Assembly: GCA_045532455.1 (NCBI GenBank)
Contig: JAZSFX010000020.1
Coordinates: forward strand, 5,482 to 69,481
Direction: 5' to 3'
Source of the DNA: Ornithomonoglobus_A sp045532455
GTDB taxonomy: Bacteria > Bacillota > Clostridia > UBA1381
DNA: 64,000 nt
The position numbers and the translations under genes are program-made. The notes under the pieces are model-generated. The model searched no databases, was not told the DNA's origin, and was given only the letters and a program-made list of their open reading frames with translations. Each line of letters begins with the position of its first letter. Positions within the stretch are counted from its first letter, which is position 1. Below are positions 32,587 through 41,418 of the stretch, one piece after another.

Positions 32587-32616
32587 GCAACAACTCATAC
32601 GAGTTGTTGCTTTTTT
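32587..32616 (+). terminator. Terminator of the ABC ATPase gene
   Basis: GCAACAACTC/GAGTTGTTGC (10 bp, 4-nt loop) followed by TTTTTT. Confidence 0.92.
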
Positions 32617-32632
32617 ATTCTCTTTATTCATA

Positions 32633-32667
32633 AAAAATGACTATTGCCTATGGCAATAGTCATTTTT
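32633..32667 (-). terminator. Terminator of the cysS-transketolase-lipoprotein operon
   Basis: AAAAATGACTATTGCC and its complement around TAT, with a U-run on the minus strand, 5 nt after the lipoprotein stop. Confidence 0.9.
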
Positions 32668-32672
32668 AATTA

Positions 32673-33215
32673 TTATTTGCTTTGTTCTAATGGTGGAACA
32701 ATCGCCTCAAAATTTGTTATGGCTTTTGCCGCAAGCGTGAGCAGGAGGTTTTGTTGTTCACTGCTGTTTCCCGAGCCGGCGCTTATTTTTATAATGCAAC
32801 CTCTGTCGTAAACATATATCGACGGGAATGCAATATATGCACTCTCACCAAGATTTGCAATATCTATTGTATCGCTTCTTTTTGCTTTTGACTCCTCAAA
32901 CTGCGCTCTTACAACTTCTGCACTAATCTTATCTGTCATCTGAGTTATCTTTATTTCGACACTGTCGTTTGCACCTTTTGGCTCACTTACGTATATTGCC
33001 TTTGAGGTGTTGTCTTCATGAACTATAACTCCACCATCAACTACCGGTACATATTCATAATTCAATGCTTCGTACACGTCATTTGCTGTAAGAACATTTA
33101 CAGGGTCAATTTCTGTAATCGTTGTCTGTGTTTTTTCAGTATTATCCTTGCTAGTGCAAGCAGATATGGTGAGCACCATAAGTATGCTCATAACAACTAA
33201 TAACAGTTTTTTCAT
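32673..33215 (-). CDS. Lipoprotein of unknown function
   Basis: A 180-residue predicted lipoprotein: signal peptide MKKLLLVVMSILMVLTISAC with lipobox ISAC (Cys20), then a polar linker TSKDNTEKTQTT and a ~140-residue domain with alternating strands (AIYVSEPKGANDSVEIKI, SAYIAFPSIYVYDRGCIIKI) ending in a helix. No family is recognised; it resembles small solute-binding-like or DUF lipoproteins. It is 29 nt after the transketolase gene and SD is GGAGG. Confidence 0.75.
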   Translation of the reverse strand: MKKLLLVVMSILMVLTISACTSKDNTEKTQTTITEIDPVNVLTANDVYEALNYEYVPVVDGGVIVHEDNTSKAIYVSEPKGANDSVEIKITQMTDKISAEVVRAQFEESKAKRSDTIDIANLGESAYIAFPSIYVYDRGCIIKISAGSGNSSEQQNLLLTLAAKAITNFEAIVPPLEQSK

Positions 33216-33244
33216 TTTTATCCTCCAATATCACAAATCGTTTT

Positions 33245-34177
33245 TTATCTTTTAAGCTCGATTACTTGTTTTGCTTTTTCTACAATGTTTTGTGGTGTTA
33301 GCCCATATTCCTCAAACAACTCAGCAGGCTTACCCGACTTACCAAATCTGTCTGTACCTATTATCTTTACAGGGCACGGTGCATTCTCACACACCACTTC
33401 TGCAACTGCACTGCCAAGACCACCCATTATATAGTGTTCCTCGCAAGTTACAATAGCGCCTGTTTCTTTTGATGCTTTTATAATAATATCTTTGTCTATC
33501 GGTTTTATTGTATGAATGTTTACAACTCTTGCGCTTATGCCTTCTTCCTTTAACATACCAGCTGCCTCGAGTGCCATTCCTACCATAAGTCCCGTAGCAA
33601 CAATAGTTACGTCGTTTCCGTCTTTTAACTCCACTCCCTTGCCAAGCTCGAACTTGTAGTCGTCGCCATTTACATCGTCAACTGCAAGTCTGCCAAATCT
33701 CATATATACGGGCCCCTCGTAATCTATAGCCGCTTTTACCGCCGCAAATGCCTCTCTGTCGTCGGCAGGGTTTATAATAACCATATTGGGTATAGACCTC
33801 ATAAGTGCAATATCCTCAAGACATTGATGCGAAGCACCGTCTTCACCAACAGATATACCTGCGTGAGTTGCACCTATCTTTACATTAAGGTTTGTGTATC
33901 CGATTGAGTTTCTTACCTGTTCAAATGCACGACCTGCCGCAAACATTGCAAAAGATGAGGCAAATACCGTTTTGCCTGTTGATGCAATACCCGCTGCAAC
34001 ACTCATCATATTACCCTCTGCTATACCTACATTAAAAAATCTTTCGGGGTAGGCTTTTTGGAACATTGCTGTTTTTGTAGAGGCAGAAAGGTCCGCATCC
34101 AGAACAACTATATTGGTATTGGCACCAAACTCTGCAAGCGCCGCACCGTATGATTCTCTTGTAGCTTTTTTTGCCAT
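33245..34177 (-). CDS. Transketolase, C-terminal subunit
   Basis: The C-terminal half of a split transketolase (310 residues): Pyr domain with FNVGIAEGNMMSVAAGIA and the TPP-activating glutamate region, IGATHAGISVGEDGASHQ, and the C-terminal domain ending GKSGKPAELFEEYGL. It works as a heterodimer with the upstream N-terminal subunit in the non-oxidative pentose phosphate pathway. Its ATG overlaps the stop of the N-terminal subunit gene at 34177. Confidence 0.95.
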   Translation of the reverse strand: MAKKATRESYGAALAEFGANTNIVVLDADLSASTKTAMFQKAYPERFFNVGIAEGNMMSVAAGIASTGKTVFASSFAMFAAGRAFEQVRNSIGYTNLNVKIGATHAGISVGEDGASHQCLEDIALMRSIPNMVIINPADDREAFAAVKAAIDYEGPVYMRFGRLAVDDVNGDDYKFELGKGVELKDGNDVTIVATGLMVGMALEAAGMLKEEGISARVVNIHTIKPIDKDIIIKASKETGAIVTCEEHYIMGGLGSAVAEVVCENAPCPVKIIGTDRFGKSGKPAELFEEYGLTPQNIVEKAKQVIELKR

Positions 34178-35025
34178 TATAGCTCACCCTCCAATCTATT
34201 GATGATTTCATCCAATTCTTTTATTGCCTGTTCGTATTCGGGTTGCTTTGGTGCATTTCCGTGCCACGAAGCCTGATTTTCCATAAACGATACATTCTTA
34301 CCCTTTACCGATTTCATTATAATAGCAGTCGGCTTACCCTTGCATGCTTTTGCCGTCTCAATGGCGTCGTATAGCTTTGTAAAATCGTGTGCGTCTGTTA
34401 CAATTACATTCCAGCCAAATGCCTCGAACTTTTTATCAATAGGAGTAGGATTCATTACCTCGGTTATATCACCATCTATCTGAAGACCGTTATTGTCTAC
34501 AAATATGGTAAAGTTATCGAGCTTGTAGTGAGCCGCAAACATAGCCTGTTCCCATACCTGACCTTCTTCTATCTCACCGTCGCCAAGAATTGAGTAAACT
34601 CTGTAATCCTTGTTATCAATCTTTGCAGCCAGTGCCATACCGCCTGCCGCACTCACACCCTGACCAAGCGAGCCTGTTGACATATCAATACCGGGCACTT
34701 TTTTCATATCAGGGTGGCCTTGCAGATATGAATCTATCTTTCTGAAAGTTGCTACGTCTTCAACCGGGAAATAGCCTCTTAGTGCCAATGTTGAATACAG
34801 CGCCGGAGCAGTGTGTCCCTTTGAAAGTACAAAGCGGTCTCTGTCCTCTTTCTTTGGATTTTTGGGGTCTATGTTCATAACCTCAAAATACAAAAGTGTA
34901 AGCACCTCTGCAATGGATAGTGAACCTCCCGGATGTCCCGAAGCTGCCGAATATACTGCAGTTAAAGCATTTTTTCTTACTTTATTTGCAATAATGGATA
35001 ACTCGATAATTCTTTTTTTGTCCAT
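34177..35025 (-). CDS. Transketolase, N-terminal subunit
   Basis: The TPP-binding half of a split transketolase (282 residues): SGHPGGSLSIAEVL, LSKGHTAPALYS, STGSLGQGVSAAGGMALAAK and the TPP/Mg motif GDGEIEEGQVWEQAMFA with VDNNGLQIDG. It lies directly before the C-terminal subunit with stop-start overlap, which keeps the two chains in balance. SD is GGAGG (rc of cctcc). Confidence 0.95.
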   Translation of the reverse strand: MDKKRIIELSIIANKVRKNALTAVYSAASGHPGGSLSIAEVLTLLYFEVMNIDPKNPKKEDRDRFVLSKGHTAPALYSTLALRGYFPVEDVATFRKIDSYLQGHPDMKKVPGIDMSTGSLGQGVSAAGGMALAAKIDNKDYRVYSILGDGEIEEGQVWEQAMFAAHYKLDNFTIFVDNNGLQIDGDITEVMNPTPIDKKFEAFGWNVIVTDAHDFTKLYDAIETAKACKGKPTAIIMKSVKGKNVSFMENQASWHGNAPKQPEYEQAIKELDEIINRLEGEL

Positions 35026-35041
35026 TAGTATTTCCTCCTTG

Positions 35042-35452
35042 TTATTGTTGCTCTACTATATCAAAGGCATTATCATATGCTGCAGACATAAGCTCGTTAA
35101 GTCTTTCCTTTTCGCCTGACAGGTACAAATACCCTACGAGTGCCTCAAATCCCGTTGCATGACGGTAGTCTGTGAGATTTGCATTTTTAGGCACTGTGGG
35201 AGATTTTGCATTTCTGCCGCGTTTAAAGATTGCCATTTCCTTTTCACTCAGTATGCCCTCAAGCGCATGAATACTGTTCGACTGTGCATGTGCCTTAACA
35301 TACTTAACACTTTGTAAATGTAATTTATGTGCAGGCATATCGGGATTTTCGCTTATAACTCTGTTTCTGACATATAGTTCATATACTCCATCGCCTATGT
35401 ATGCAAGCGAAAGCGGTGCATACTGCGACGGTTCTTTTTGCTTATCTGTCAT
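35042..35452 (-). CDS. mrnC: Mini-ribonuclease III
   Basis: Mini-III is a small RNase III without a dsRNA-binding domain that matures 23S rRNA ends in Firmicutes. The 136 residues carry the RNase III helix LAYIGDGVYELYVRNRVI and the second acidic patch TGFEALVGYLYLSG. The ATG at 35452 overlaps the cysS stop as ATGA, the same coupling as in many Firmicutes where mrnC follows cysS; an ATG 15 nt upstream lies inside cysS. Confidence 0.93.
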   Translation of the reverse strand: MTDKQKEPSQYAPLSLAYIGDGVYELYVRNRVISENPDMPAHKLHLQSVKYVKAHAQSNSIHALEGILSEKEMAIFKRGRNAKSPTVPKNANLTDYRHATGFEALVGYLYLSGEKERLNELMSAAYDNAFDIVEQQ

Positions 35453-36840
35453 TTTGCATAACTCCATTTTACACCTTGCGGAGTATCTTCAAGAACGATA
35501 TTCATTTCCTTTAATTTGTCTCTTATTTCGTCAGCCTTTGCCCAATTCTTTTCAGCTCTTGCCTTTGTTCTTTCCGCAATCAGAGCCTCAACCTCATCAT
35601 CAAGCGACTTTTCACCACTTTGATTGAATAATCCCAAAACAGAGCCAAGCTCTCTTATGAGTGCAAGTATGGAGTTAATAGTTTCTTTTGAGGCCGCAGC
35701 ATCAACCTTTGTGTTTGCAAGATAAACTATATCAAATATCGCTGCAATAGCGTCGGCAGTATTCAAATCATCTTCCATAGCGGCAATATACTTTTTCTTG
35801 TAGGCATCAAGCTCTTGTAATATGGCTGAATCCGCCTCGCCATCATTTGCACCTTGTTTTAAAAATTCAAGATTGTTAATGCATGTGTATACTCTGCCTA
35901 CTGCCGATTTTGCCTGCTCCATAAGTAAATCGGAGAAGTTTATCGGGTTACGGTAATGCGCGCTAAGCATAAAAAATCTTATAACTTCGCTATCATACTT
36001 TTCTCTTATATCTCTTACAGTAAAGAAATTACCCAATGACTTACTCATTTTCTGGTTGTTTATATTAATGTAGCCATTGTGCATCCAATACTTAGCAAAA
36101 GGCTTACCGTTTGCAGACTCGCTTTGTGCGATTTCGTTCTCGTGATGAGGGAATATCAAATCCTGACCTCCTGAGTGCAAATCGATAGTTTCACCAAGAT
36201 ATTTATTTGCCATGGCACTGCATTCGATATGCCAGCCCGGTCTGCCCATTCCCCACGGGCTTTCCCATGCAGGCTCGCCCTCTTTTTGCTTTTTCCAGAG
36301 TGCAAAGTCCATAACGTCTTGCTTTGTTTCGTTTATGTCTATTCTTGCACCGGCTTCCAAATCCTCAAGAGGTTGTTTGGAAAGCTTGCCGTATTCGCGG
36401 AATTTCTTTGTTGAAAAATACACGTCTCCGTCAACGTTATATGCAAAGCCTTTTTCTTCGAGTTTTTTAACTATTTCTATTATAGCATCTATATTTTCAG
36501 TTGCTTTGGGATGAACAGTAGCTTTATGAATACCGAGTGCAGTTGCATCTTCGAAATATTCGTTTATAAATCTCTCTCCAAGCTCTTTTACTGTTATACC
36601 CTCAGCGTTTGCCCTTTTTATCATTTTATCGTCTATATCGGTGAAGTTTTGCACAAACTTTACCTTGTATCCGCTATATTCAAGATAACGACGCATTGTG
36701 TCGAACACAATAAAAGGACGGGCATTACCTATATGAAAATAGTCATATACGGTAGGTCCGCAAGAATACATTTTTACCTCATTTTTATCTATTGGTATAA
36801 ATTCTTCTTTCTTACGTGTAAGAGTGTTATATACTTTCAT
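35449..36840 (-). CDS. cysS: Cysteinyl-tRNA synthetase
   Basis: Class I aminoacyl-tRNA synthetase charging tRNA-Cys. The 463 residues contain CGPTVYDYFHIGNAR (HIGH-type motif and zinc Cys), WHIECSAM (zinc site), HHENEIAQSE and KMSKSLGN (KMSKS). The start at 36840 gives MKVYNTLTRKKEEF, the normal N-terminus; the frame extends to 36891 without conservation. The leader is ~45 nt, so no T-box controls it. First gene of cysS-mrnC-transketolase-lipoprotein. Confidence 0.96.
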   Translation of the reverse strand: MKVYNTLTRKKEEFIPIDKNEVKMYSCGPTVYDYFHIGNARPFIVFDTMRRYLEYSGYKVKFVQNFTDIDDKMIKRANAEGITVKELGERFINEYFEDATALGIHKATVHPKATENIDAIIEIVKKLEEKGFAYNVDGDVYFSTKKFREYGKLSKQPLEDLEAGARIDINETKQDVMDFALWKKQKEGEPAWESPWGMGRPGWHIECSAMANKYLGETIDLHSGGQDLIFPHHENEIAQSESANGKPFAKYWMHNGYININNQKMSKSLGNFFTVRDIREKYDSEVIRFFMLSAHYRNPINFSDLLMEQAKSAVGRVYTCINNLEFLKQGANDGEADSAILQELDAYKKKYIAAMEDDLNTADAIAAIFDIVYLANTKVDAAASKETINSILALIRELGSVLGLFNQSGEKSLDDEVEALIAERTKARAEKNWAKADEIRDKLKEMNIVLEDTPQGVKWSYAK

Positions 36841-36889
36841 ATTATCCACGTAGCCTTTCTTAATTATTTGAGTATTTATTACGCAATTC

Positions 36890-36918
36890 ATTATAGCATA
36901 AATTTACATAAATTGCAA
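36890..36918 (-). promoter_or_regulatory. sigma-A promoter of the cysS operon
   Basis: TTGCAA (36913-36918), 17-nt spacer, TATAAT (36890-36895) on the minus strand. Confidence 0.85.
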
Positions 36919-37019
36919 TAGCGCATTTGAAAAAGAAAGAAACTTTTTACATTATAATATTATTGCATAATGTACATAACTTTTTTGGAATTTTTAGGTG
37001 TATAAATTCAAAAAACTAC

Positions 37020-37048
37020 TTGACAAACAATAATTTGTGTGATATCAT
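37020..37048 (+). promoter_or_regulatory. sigma-A promoter of tRNA-Glu
   Basis: TTGACA (37020-37025), 17-nt spacer, TATCAT (37043-37048), 19 nt before the tRNA. Confidence 0.88.
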
Positions 37049-37067
37049 ATACAGGTAATTTATTTGC

Positions 37068-37139
37068 GGCCCGTTGGTCAAGCGGTTAAGACTCCGCCCT
37101 CTCACGGCGGCATCAAGGGTTCGATTCCCTTACGGGTCA
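37068..37139 (+). tRNA. tRNA-Glu (CUC)
   Basis: Complete cloverleaf: acceptor GGCCCGT/ACGGGTC, anticodon stem CCGCC/GGCGG with loop CTCTCAC (anticodon CUC, codon GAG), T-arm GGGTTCGATTCCC. The CCA end is not encoded. It has its own promoter and a terminator just after. Confidence 0.95.
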
Positions 37140-37144
37140 TTAAA

Positions 37145-37170
37145 AACACTCAACAGACGGGTGTTTTTTT
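37145..37170 (+). terminator. Terminator of tRNA-Glu
   Basis: AACACTC/GGGTGTT stem with one G-U pair and a run of seven T. Confidence 0.85.
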
Positions 37171-37207
37171 AGTTTATATGACAAATTTAAAAATTGCGAG
37201 TGATATT

Positions 37208-38104
37208 ATGAAAGAAAAAACCTTAAGGAGAAGTTCATTAGAATACTTGGTAATTATTCTGGTTGCCATTCTTCTGGCATTTAATTATCAACTGTTTATT
37301 GTCCATAACGGATTTGCCCCCGCAGGACTTAACGGTATTGCGACAATGATTCAGTATAAGACGGGTTTCAGTATCGGTTATATGTCGATTATTATAAATA
37401 CGCCCTTGTGTATTTTAGCATATTTTTTATTAGATAAATCCTTTGCAAAAAGGTCTTTGGTATTTTGTCTTACGTATTCATTCGGATTTTTGTTTTTGCA
37501 GAAGTTAGGATTGGAAGCCTTTCAGTATAATGCCAACGGACACGACACCGTTTACCCCGTAATATTAAGCGGTATAATAAGCGGTTTTGTATACGGTCTT
37601 TGTTTTAAGTCAAACTCTTCGACAGGCGGTACAGATATTGTATCAAAATACATTAACTTTAAAAAACCGACCCTTAACTTTTTCTGGATTACTTTCTCGT
37701 TAAATACTCTTGTTGCAATAATTTCGTTCTTTGTTTATGCAAAAGAAATTAACGGAGAATTAATCTATGATTATAAGCCTGTTTGCCTGTGCATTACCTA
37801 TTGCTTTATTTCGAGCTTTATCGGGAACTATATAATTAAAGGTACAAAAACAGCTTACGAGGTTACAATTATAACCACCCACCCCGACGAAATAAGCCAC
37901 GATATACAAACAAAGCTAAGACACTCCTCAACAAGAATTTCTGCAACGGGTTCATTCTCACACGAGGAAAAGGCAATTTTAATATGTATAATCAACAAAC
38001 ACCAGCTTGTTGAAATGAATAATATTCTGAAACAATACAGTGATACATTCTCTTTCCTGGAAATGGTAAGCGATACTTACGGTAACTTTAAGAAAATAAA
38101 ATAA
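37208..38104 (+). CDS. YitT family membrane protein (DUF161 + DUF2179)
   Basis: A 298-residue membrane protein. Five to six hydrophobic helices (for example YLVIILVAILLAFNYQLFIV, SGIISGFVYGLCF) include the YitT signature FAPAGLNGIATMIQYKTG and SNSSTGGTDIVSKY. The C-terminal cytosolic DUF2179 domain (EVTIITTHPDEISHDIQ...FLEMVSDTYGNFKKI) has a ferredoxin-like fold. Function is not established. The ATG at 37208 is chosen because the reading frame upstream runs through the tRNA and its terminator; no strong SD is seen. Confidence 0.85.
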   Translation: MKEKTLRRSSLEYLVIILVAILLAFNYQLFIVHNGFAPAGLNGIATMIQYKTGFSIGYMSIIINTPLCILAYFLLDKSFAKRSLVFCLTYSFGFLFLQKLGLEAFQYNANGHDTVYPVILSGIISGFVYGLCFKSNSSTGGTDIVSKYINFKKPTLNFFWITFSLNTLVAIISFFVYAKEINGELIYDYKPVCLCITYCFISSFIGNYIIKGTKTAYEVTIITTHPDEISHDIQTKLRHSSTRISATGSFSHEEKAILICIINKHQLVEMNNILKQYSDTFSFLEMVSDTYGNFKKIK

Positions 38105-38106
38105 AT

Positions 38107-38141
38107 TAAAAAATCACTTCACAATGTGAAGTGATTTTTTT
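38107..38141. terminator. Bidirectional terminator between yitT-like and ABC-F genes
   Basis: AAATCACTTCAC/GTGAAGTGATTT with A and T runs on the two sides, between convergent genes. Confidence 0.9.
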
Positions 38142-38144
38142 GTT

Positions 38145-39758
38145 TTACATATTTATTTGTTTTCTTTGTTCGATATATTCGTCAAACGTACACATTCTGT
38201 CGATTACTGTACCATCACTCTGAATATCTAAAATTCTGTTTGCAATAGTATTTACAAACTCGTGGTCGTGAGAGGCAAATATTACATTTCCCTTGAATGA
38301 CGTGAGTCCGTTATTTACCGCAGTAATACTTTCGAGGTCAAGATGGTTTGTCGGTTGGTCTAAAATCAGCACATTTGAACCGTATAGCATCATTCTTGAG
38401 AGCATACATCTTACCTTTTCGCCACCCGACAGAACCTTAACCTGCTTGAATACATCATCACCGCTGAATAACATTCTGCCAAGGAAACCTCTTATATATG
38501 TTTCGTTCTGAGTTTCAAATCCCTCGGGTGCAAATTGCCTTAACCAATCCATAAGATTTAATTCACAACCCTCAAAAAACTCTGTGTTATCCTTTGGGAA
38601 ATAGCTTCTTGAAGTTGATATTCCCCATTTTACAGTACCGCTATCAGGCTCGGATTCCAATGCAAGCATTTTTATAAGCTCGGTAACTGCAAGCTCATTT
38701 TCGCCAAGAATTGCAATTTTATCGTCGTGATTCATTGTAAAGTTGAAGTCCTTTATTAAAACCTCGCCGTTGACACTCTTTGATACCATATCAACCGTCA
38801 ATAAGTCCTTGCCTGCTTCTCTGTCGCGTTCAAAGCCAACAAAGGGGTATCTTCTTGATGAGGCAGGTAGTTCTTCAACAGTCAGCTTATCAAGCATTTT
38901 TTTACGGCTTGTTGCCTGCTTTGATTTTGATTTATTAGCCGAGAATCTTGCTATAAATGTTTGCAGCTCTTTAATTTTTTCTTCAGCCCTCTTGTTTTGT
39001 TGCTTTATCATCTTTTGTATTAATTGGCTCGATTCGTACCAGAATTCGTAGTTGCCAACATACATTTTTATCTTTGTGTAGTCTATATCTACAATATGAG
39101 TACAAACAACATTAAGAAAATATCTGTCGTGCGAAACAACAATTACTGTACCCTCGTAGTTTATTAAAAATTCCTCAAGCCATTCTATCGCCTGCAAATC
39201 GAGGTGGTTTGTAGGCTCGTCGAGAAGTATTATATCAGGATTGCCAAATAGCGCCTGAGCAAGCAGGACCTTAACCTTTTCCTTACCGTCAAGCTCTGAC
39301 ATCTGTTTATATAAAATATCCTCCGAAAGTCCAAGTCCCTGTATAAGCTTTGATGCGTCGGATTCAGCCTCCCAACCGTCCATTTCGGCAAACTCTGCCT
39401 CAAGCTCAGCCGCCTTTACTCCGTCTTCGTCGGTAAAGTCCTCTTTTTCGTAAAGCGCGTCTTTTTCTTTCATTATAGAATACAGCTTCTGGTTGCCCAT
39501 TATAACTGTGTCCATAACTGAGAACTCATCATATGCAAAATGGTCCTGTTTTAAAACTGACATTCTGCAGTTTGGTGCAATGGCTATTGTTCCCGAGGTG
39601 GAGTCAATCTCGCCCGAAAGCAACTTCAAAAATGTAGACTTGCCCGCACCGTTTGCACCTATAACACCATAGCAGTTACCTGGTGTAAATTTTAAGTTTA
39701 CGTCGGAGAATAAATTCTCACCACTGAAATTTAAGCTTAAATCTGTTACCGTTATCAT
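38145..39758 (-). CDS. ABC-F ATPase, YkpA/YbiT type
   Basis: A 537-residue soluble ABC-F protein with two nucleotide-binding domains and no membrane helices; family members bind the ribosomal E site. Site one has GANGAGKST and LLDEPTNHLD but a weak signature (ELDGKEKV). Site two has signature LSGGEKVRCM, but Walker A is GENELAVTEL and Walker B LILDQPTNHLD (Gln for Glu). The ELAVT form is a feature of the YkpA group. A linker of basic helices (KSKSKQATSRKKML) matches the ABC-F interdomain arm. Probably a translation factor rather than a resistance pump. Confidence 0.9.
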   Translation of the reverse strand: MITVTDLSLNFSGENLFSDVNLKFTPGNCYGVIGANGAGKSTFLKLLSGEIDSTSGTIAIAPNCRMSVLKQDHFAYDEFSVMDTVIMGNQKLYSIMKEKDALYEKEDFTDEDGVKAAELEAEFAEMDGWEAESDASKLIQGLGLSEDILYKQMSELDGKEKVKVLLAQALFGNPDIILLDEPTNHLDLQAIEWLEEFLINYEGTVIVVSHDRYFLNVVCTHIVDIDYTKIKMYVGNYEFWYESSQLIQKMIKQQNKRAEEKIKELQTFIARFSANKSKSKQATSRKKMLDKLTVEELPASSRRYPFVGFERDREAGKDLLTVDMVSKSVNGEVLIKDFNFTMNHDDKIAILGENELAVTELIKMLALESEPDSGTVKWGISTSRSYFPKDNTEFFEGCELNLMDWLRQFAPEGFETQNETYIRGFLGRMLFSGDDVFKQVKVLSGGEKVRCMLSRMMLYGSNVLILDQPTNHLDLESITAVNNGLTSFKGNVIFASHDHEFVNTIANRILDIQSDGTVIDRMCTFDEYIEQRKQINM

Positions 39759-39794
39759 TTATATTATTCCTTTCCCTGATTTACAAAGTCTGCA

Positions 39795-40991
39795 TTAGCT
39801 TCTTTTCTGATACTCTATAATCTTATGATTTTGCGAAAAGAACTGCAAATTAGAATCAAAGTAAAGATGCGAAACCTCCTCGCCCTTTATCTTCTCTCCG
39901 TTTTCTATCTTGTTGGCGGTGTCCCACGTTGTATCTACAATAACCCATCTGCCATCTACATAAACCTCGTTCCACGCGTGATTCTGATAGCTTGTGGCTA
40001 TTGTTTCGTCTGTCCATTCCGTATCTGCGCCAACTCCCAAAGCATAACCCGAAACAACGTTACACGGAATATCTATGCTTCTGCAAAGCGACGCATACAA
40101 CGTGGCAAATCCAAGACAAACCGCGCGTTGCGTACGGATTATTTCGTCAGCATAGAATGGCGGAGTTGTGGGTGAATCGAGGTTGTCTATATCATAATAC
40201 ATATATGAACAAACCCAATCGTGCAATGCTATCGCCTTATCGTAATCTGTCGCCTTACCTTGTGTAACCTGAGTTGCAATAGATTTAATAGACTCGCGGT
40301 CGCTTTGTATTGACGGAGTGGTTTTCAGTGCGTCGGAGATTGACTTGTCCGCCTCATAGAGCGCACGGTTTTCTTCGTACACAGGTGATGTTGCAATACT
40401 CCATTTCCCTGTTTCATCTTTATTTAATGATATAACATTCAAAACCCAGCTTTTGAACTCGCCAAATTCCTTGTGTCCGTTATAAATTGTGATTTTGAGC
40501 TTGTCCTCATCAGTCTCAGGGATTTTTATGCTTTTGTTGAATATGCCGTCGGATGATACCGCTACAGTGCTTTGTTCGAGAGTATCGTTTTTACCGTCGA
40601 AATTTACAACCAGATAATTTTTTTGCGGGCTTTTTGTTATTCCGAAAATATTTAGTTTACTACCTCCCTCAACCACCTGAACACTTATATTCTCGTCGGG
40701 ATAAAAAGAGAGCATGGGGCTGTTTGCAATATATGCGTTCTTTGCCACGTCTTCGGGGTCAATAGGAAGCTCCTCGTTTTTAATATATGCAATTATCTCG
40801 CTTGGTGTTGGAATAATGGAGGTTATTTCGGAAAGCTTAACCGAGAAATCCGATGACATTTGTGTTATAATGCTATATTTTTCCAATGCAGGAATGTAGC
40901 GTTCTATATTTAAAAAGAAATCTGTTTTGGAATTAACAACACCTATCCCCACAACAAATATCACCAAAAAAGTAACAAACTTCTTTTTCAC
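39795..40991 (-). CDS. Membrane-anchored transglutaminase-like protein
   Basis: A 398-residue protein with an N-terminal signal anchor (KFVTFLVIFVVGIGVV) and a C-terminal transglutaminase-like domain. The Cys-His-Asp triad is visible: RAVCLGFATLY, NHAWNEVYVDG and WVIVDTTWD. The middle (~100-210) looks like a beta-rich domain. Such proteins act outside the cell as proteases or crosslinkers; the substrate is unknown. It stands between the ABC-F gene and the tRNA terminator. Confidence 0.85.
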   Translation of the reverse strand: MKKKFVTFLVIFVVGIGVVNSKTDFFLNIERYIPALEKYSIITQMSSDFSVKLSEITSIIPTPSEIIAYIKNEELPIDPEDVAKNAYIANSPMLSFYPDENISVQVVEGGSKLNIFGITKSPQKNYLVVNFDGKNDTLEQSTVAVSSDGIFNKSIKIPETDEDKLKITIYNGHKEFGEFKSWVLNVISLNKDETGKWSIATSPVYEENRALYEADKSISDALKTTPSIQSDRESIKSIATQVTQGKATDYDKAIALHDWVCSYMYYDIDNLDSPTTPPFYADEIIRTQRAVCLGFATLYASLCRSIDIPCNVVSGYALGVGADTEWTDETIATSYQNHAWNEVYVDGRWVIVDTTWDTANKIENGEKIKGEEVSHLYFDSNLQFFSQNHKIIEYQKRS

Positions 40992-41026
40992 AAGAATTCA
41001 CCCCCATACAAACGTGATTTAGATAA

Positions 41027-41054
41027 AAAAAGCACTTCGTGCGAAGTGCTTTTT
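41027..41054 (-). terminator. Terminator of the five-tRNA operon
   Basis: AAAAAGCACTTCG/CGAAGTGCTTTTT with U-run on the minus strand, 7 nt after tRNA-Cys. Confidence 0.9.
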
Positions 41055-41060
41055 GTAAAG

Positions 41061-41132
41061 AGGCGCCACCCGGATTTGAACCGGGGCATAAAAGTTTTGC
41101 AGACTTCTGCCTTACCACTTGGCTATGGCGCC
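41061..41132 (-). tRNA. tRNA-Cys (GCA)
   Basis: Cloverleaf with acceptor GGCGCCA/TGGCGCC, anticodon loop containing TGCAAAA (anticodon GCA) and T-arm CCGGTTCAAATCCGG. CCA not encoded. Last of five tRNAs in the order Val-Asp-Phe-Gly-Cys. Confidence 0.95.
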
Positions 41133-41141
41133 ATATTTGTA

Positions 41142-41173
41142 AAACAAAAGACGCAAGAGTGCGTCTTTTGTTT
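41142..41173 (-). terminator. Terminator-like hairpin inside the tRNA operon
   Basis: Perfect 14-bp stem AAACAAAAGACGCA/TGCGTCTTTTGTTT with a 4-nt loop in the 48-nt spacer between tRNA-Gly and tRNA-Cys; the minus strand continues TTTTGTTTTA. It could reduce tRNA-Cys readthrough or guide processing. Confidence 0.7.
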
Positions 41174-41181
41174 CAAAATGG

Positions 41182-41253
41182 AGCGGAAGACGAGATTCGA
41201 ACTCGCGACGTTCACCTTGGCAAGGTGACGCTCTACCACTGAGCCACTCCCGC
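41182..41253 (-). tRNA. tRNA-Gly (GCC), copy 1
   Basis: Acceptor GCGGGAG/CTTCCGC, anticodon loop with GCC, T-arm GAGTTCGAATCTC. Its sequence is identical to the second tRNA-Gly gene at 49464-49535. CCA not encoded. Confidence 0.96.
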
Positions 41254-41260
41254 ACTTAAA

Positions 41261-41333
41261 TGCCTTCGGGTGGAATCGAACCGCCGACACAGGGATTTTC
41301 AGTCCCTTGCTCTACCGACTGAGCTACAAAGGC
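41261..41333 (-). tRNA. tRNA-Phe (GAA)
   Basis: Acceptor GCCTTTG/CGAAGGC, anticodon stem GGGA/TCCC region with loop CTGAAAA (anticodon GAA) and T-arm GGTTCGATTCC. CCA not encoded. Confidence 0.95.
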
Positions 41334-41336
41334 ATA

Positions 41337-41413
41337 TGGCGACCCGGATGAGGCTCGAACTCACGACCTCCAGCGTGACAGGCTGGCGTTCTAACCAACT
41401 GAACTACCGGGCC
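41337..41413 (-). tRNA. tRNA-Asp (GTC)
   Basis: Acceptor GGCCCGG/CCGGGTC, anticodon loop CTGTCAC (GTC), T-arm GAGTTCGAGCCTC. Discriminator G is followed by an encoded CCA, unlike the other tRNAs in the window. Confidence 0.95.
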
Positions 41414-41418
41414 ATATA

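Noticed and set aside
36841..36890. T-box riboswitch before cysS
   Set aside because: The leader from the promoter to the ATG is only ~45 nt, far too short for a T-box and its terminator.
37064..37207. YitT-like protein starting inside the tRNA-Glu gene
   Set aside because: The frame passes through the tRNA and its terminator; translation from there is implausible, so the ATG at 37208 is used.
38145..39758. ABC-F protein with degenerate second Walker A (ELAVT) and Gln in Walker B as a novel dead ATPase
   Set aside because: The ELAVT form is, from memory, a normal feature of the YkpA group; only the Gln is less usual and is recorded in the annotation rather than as a discovery.
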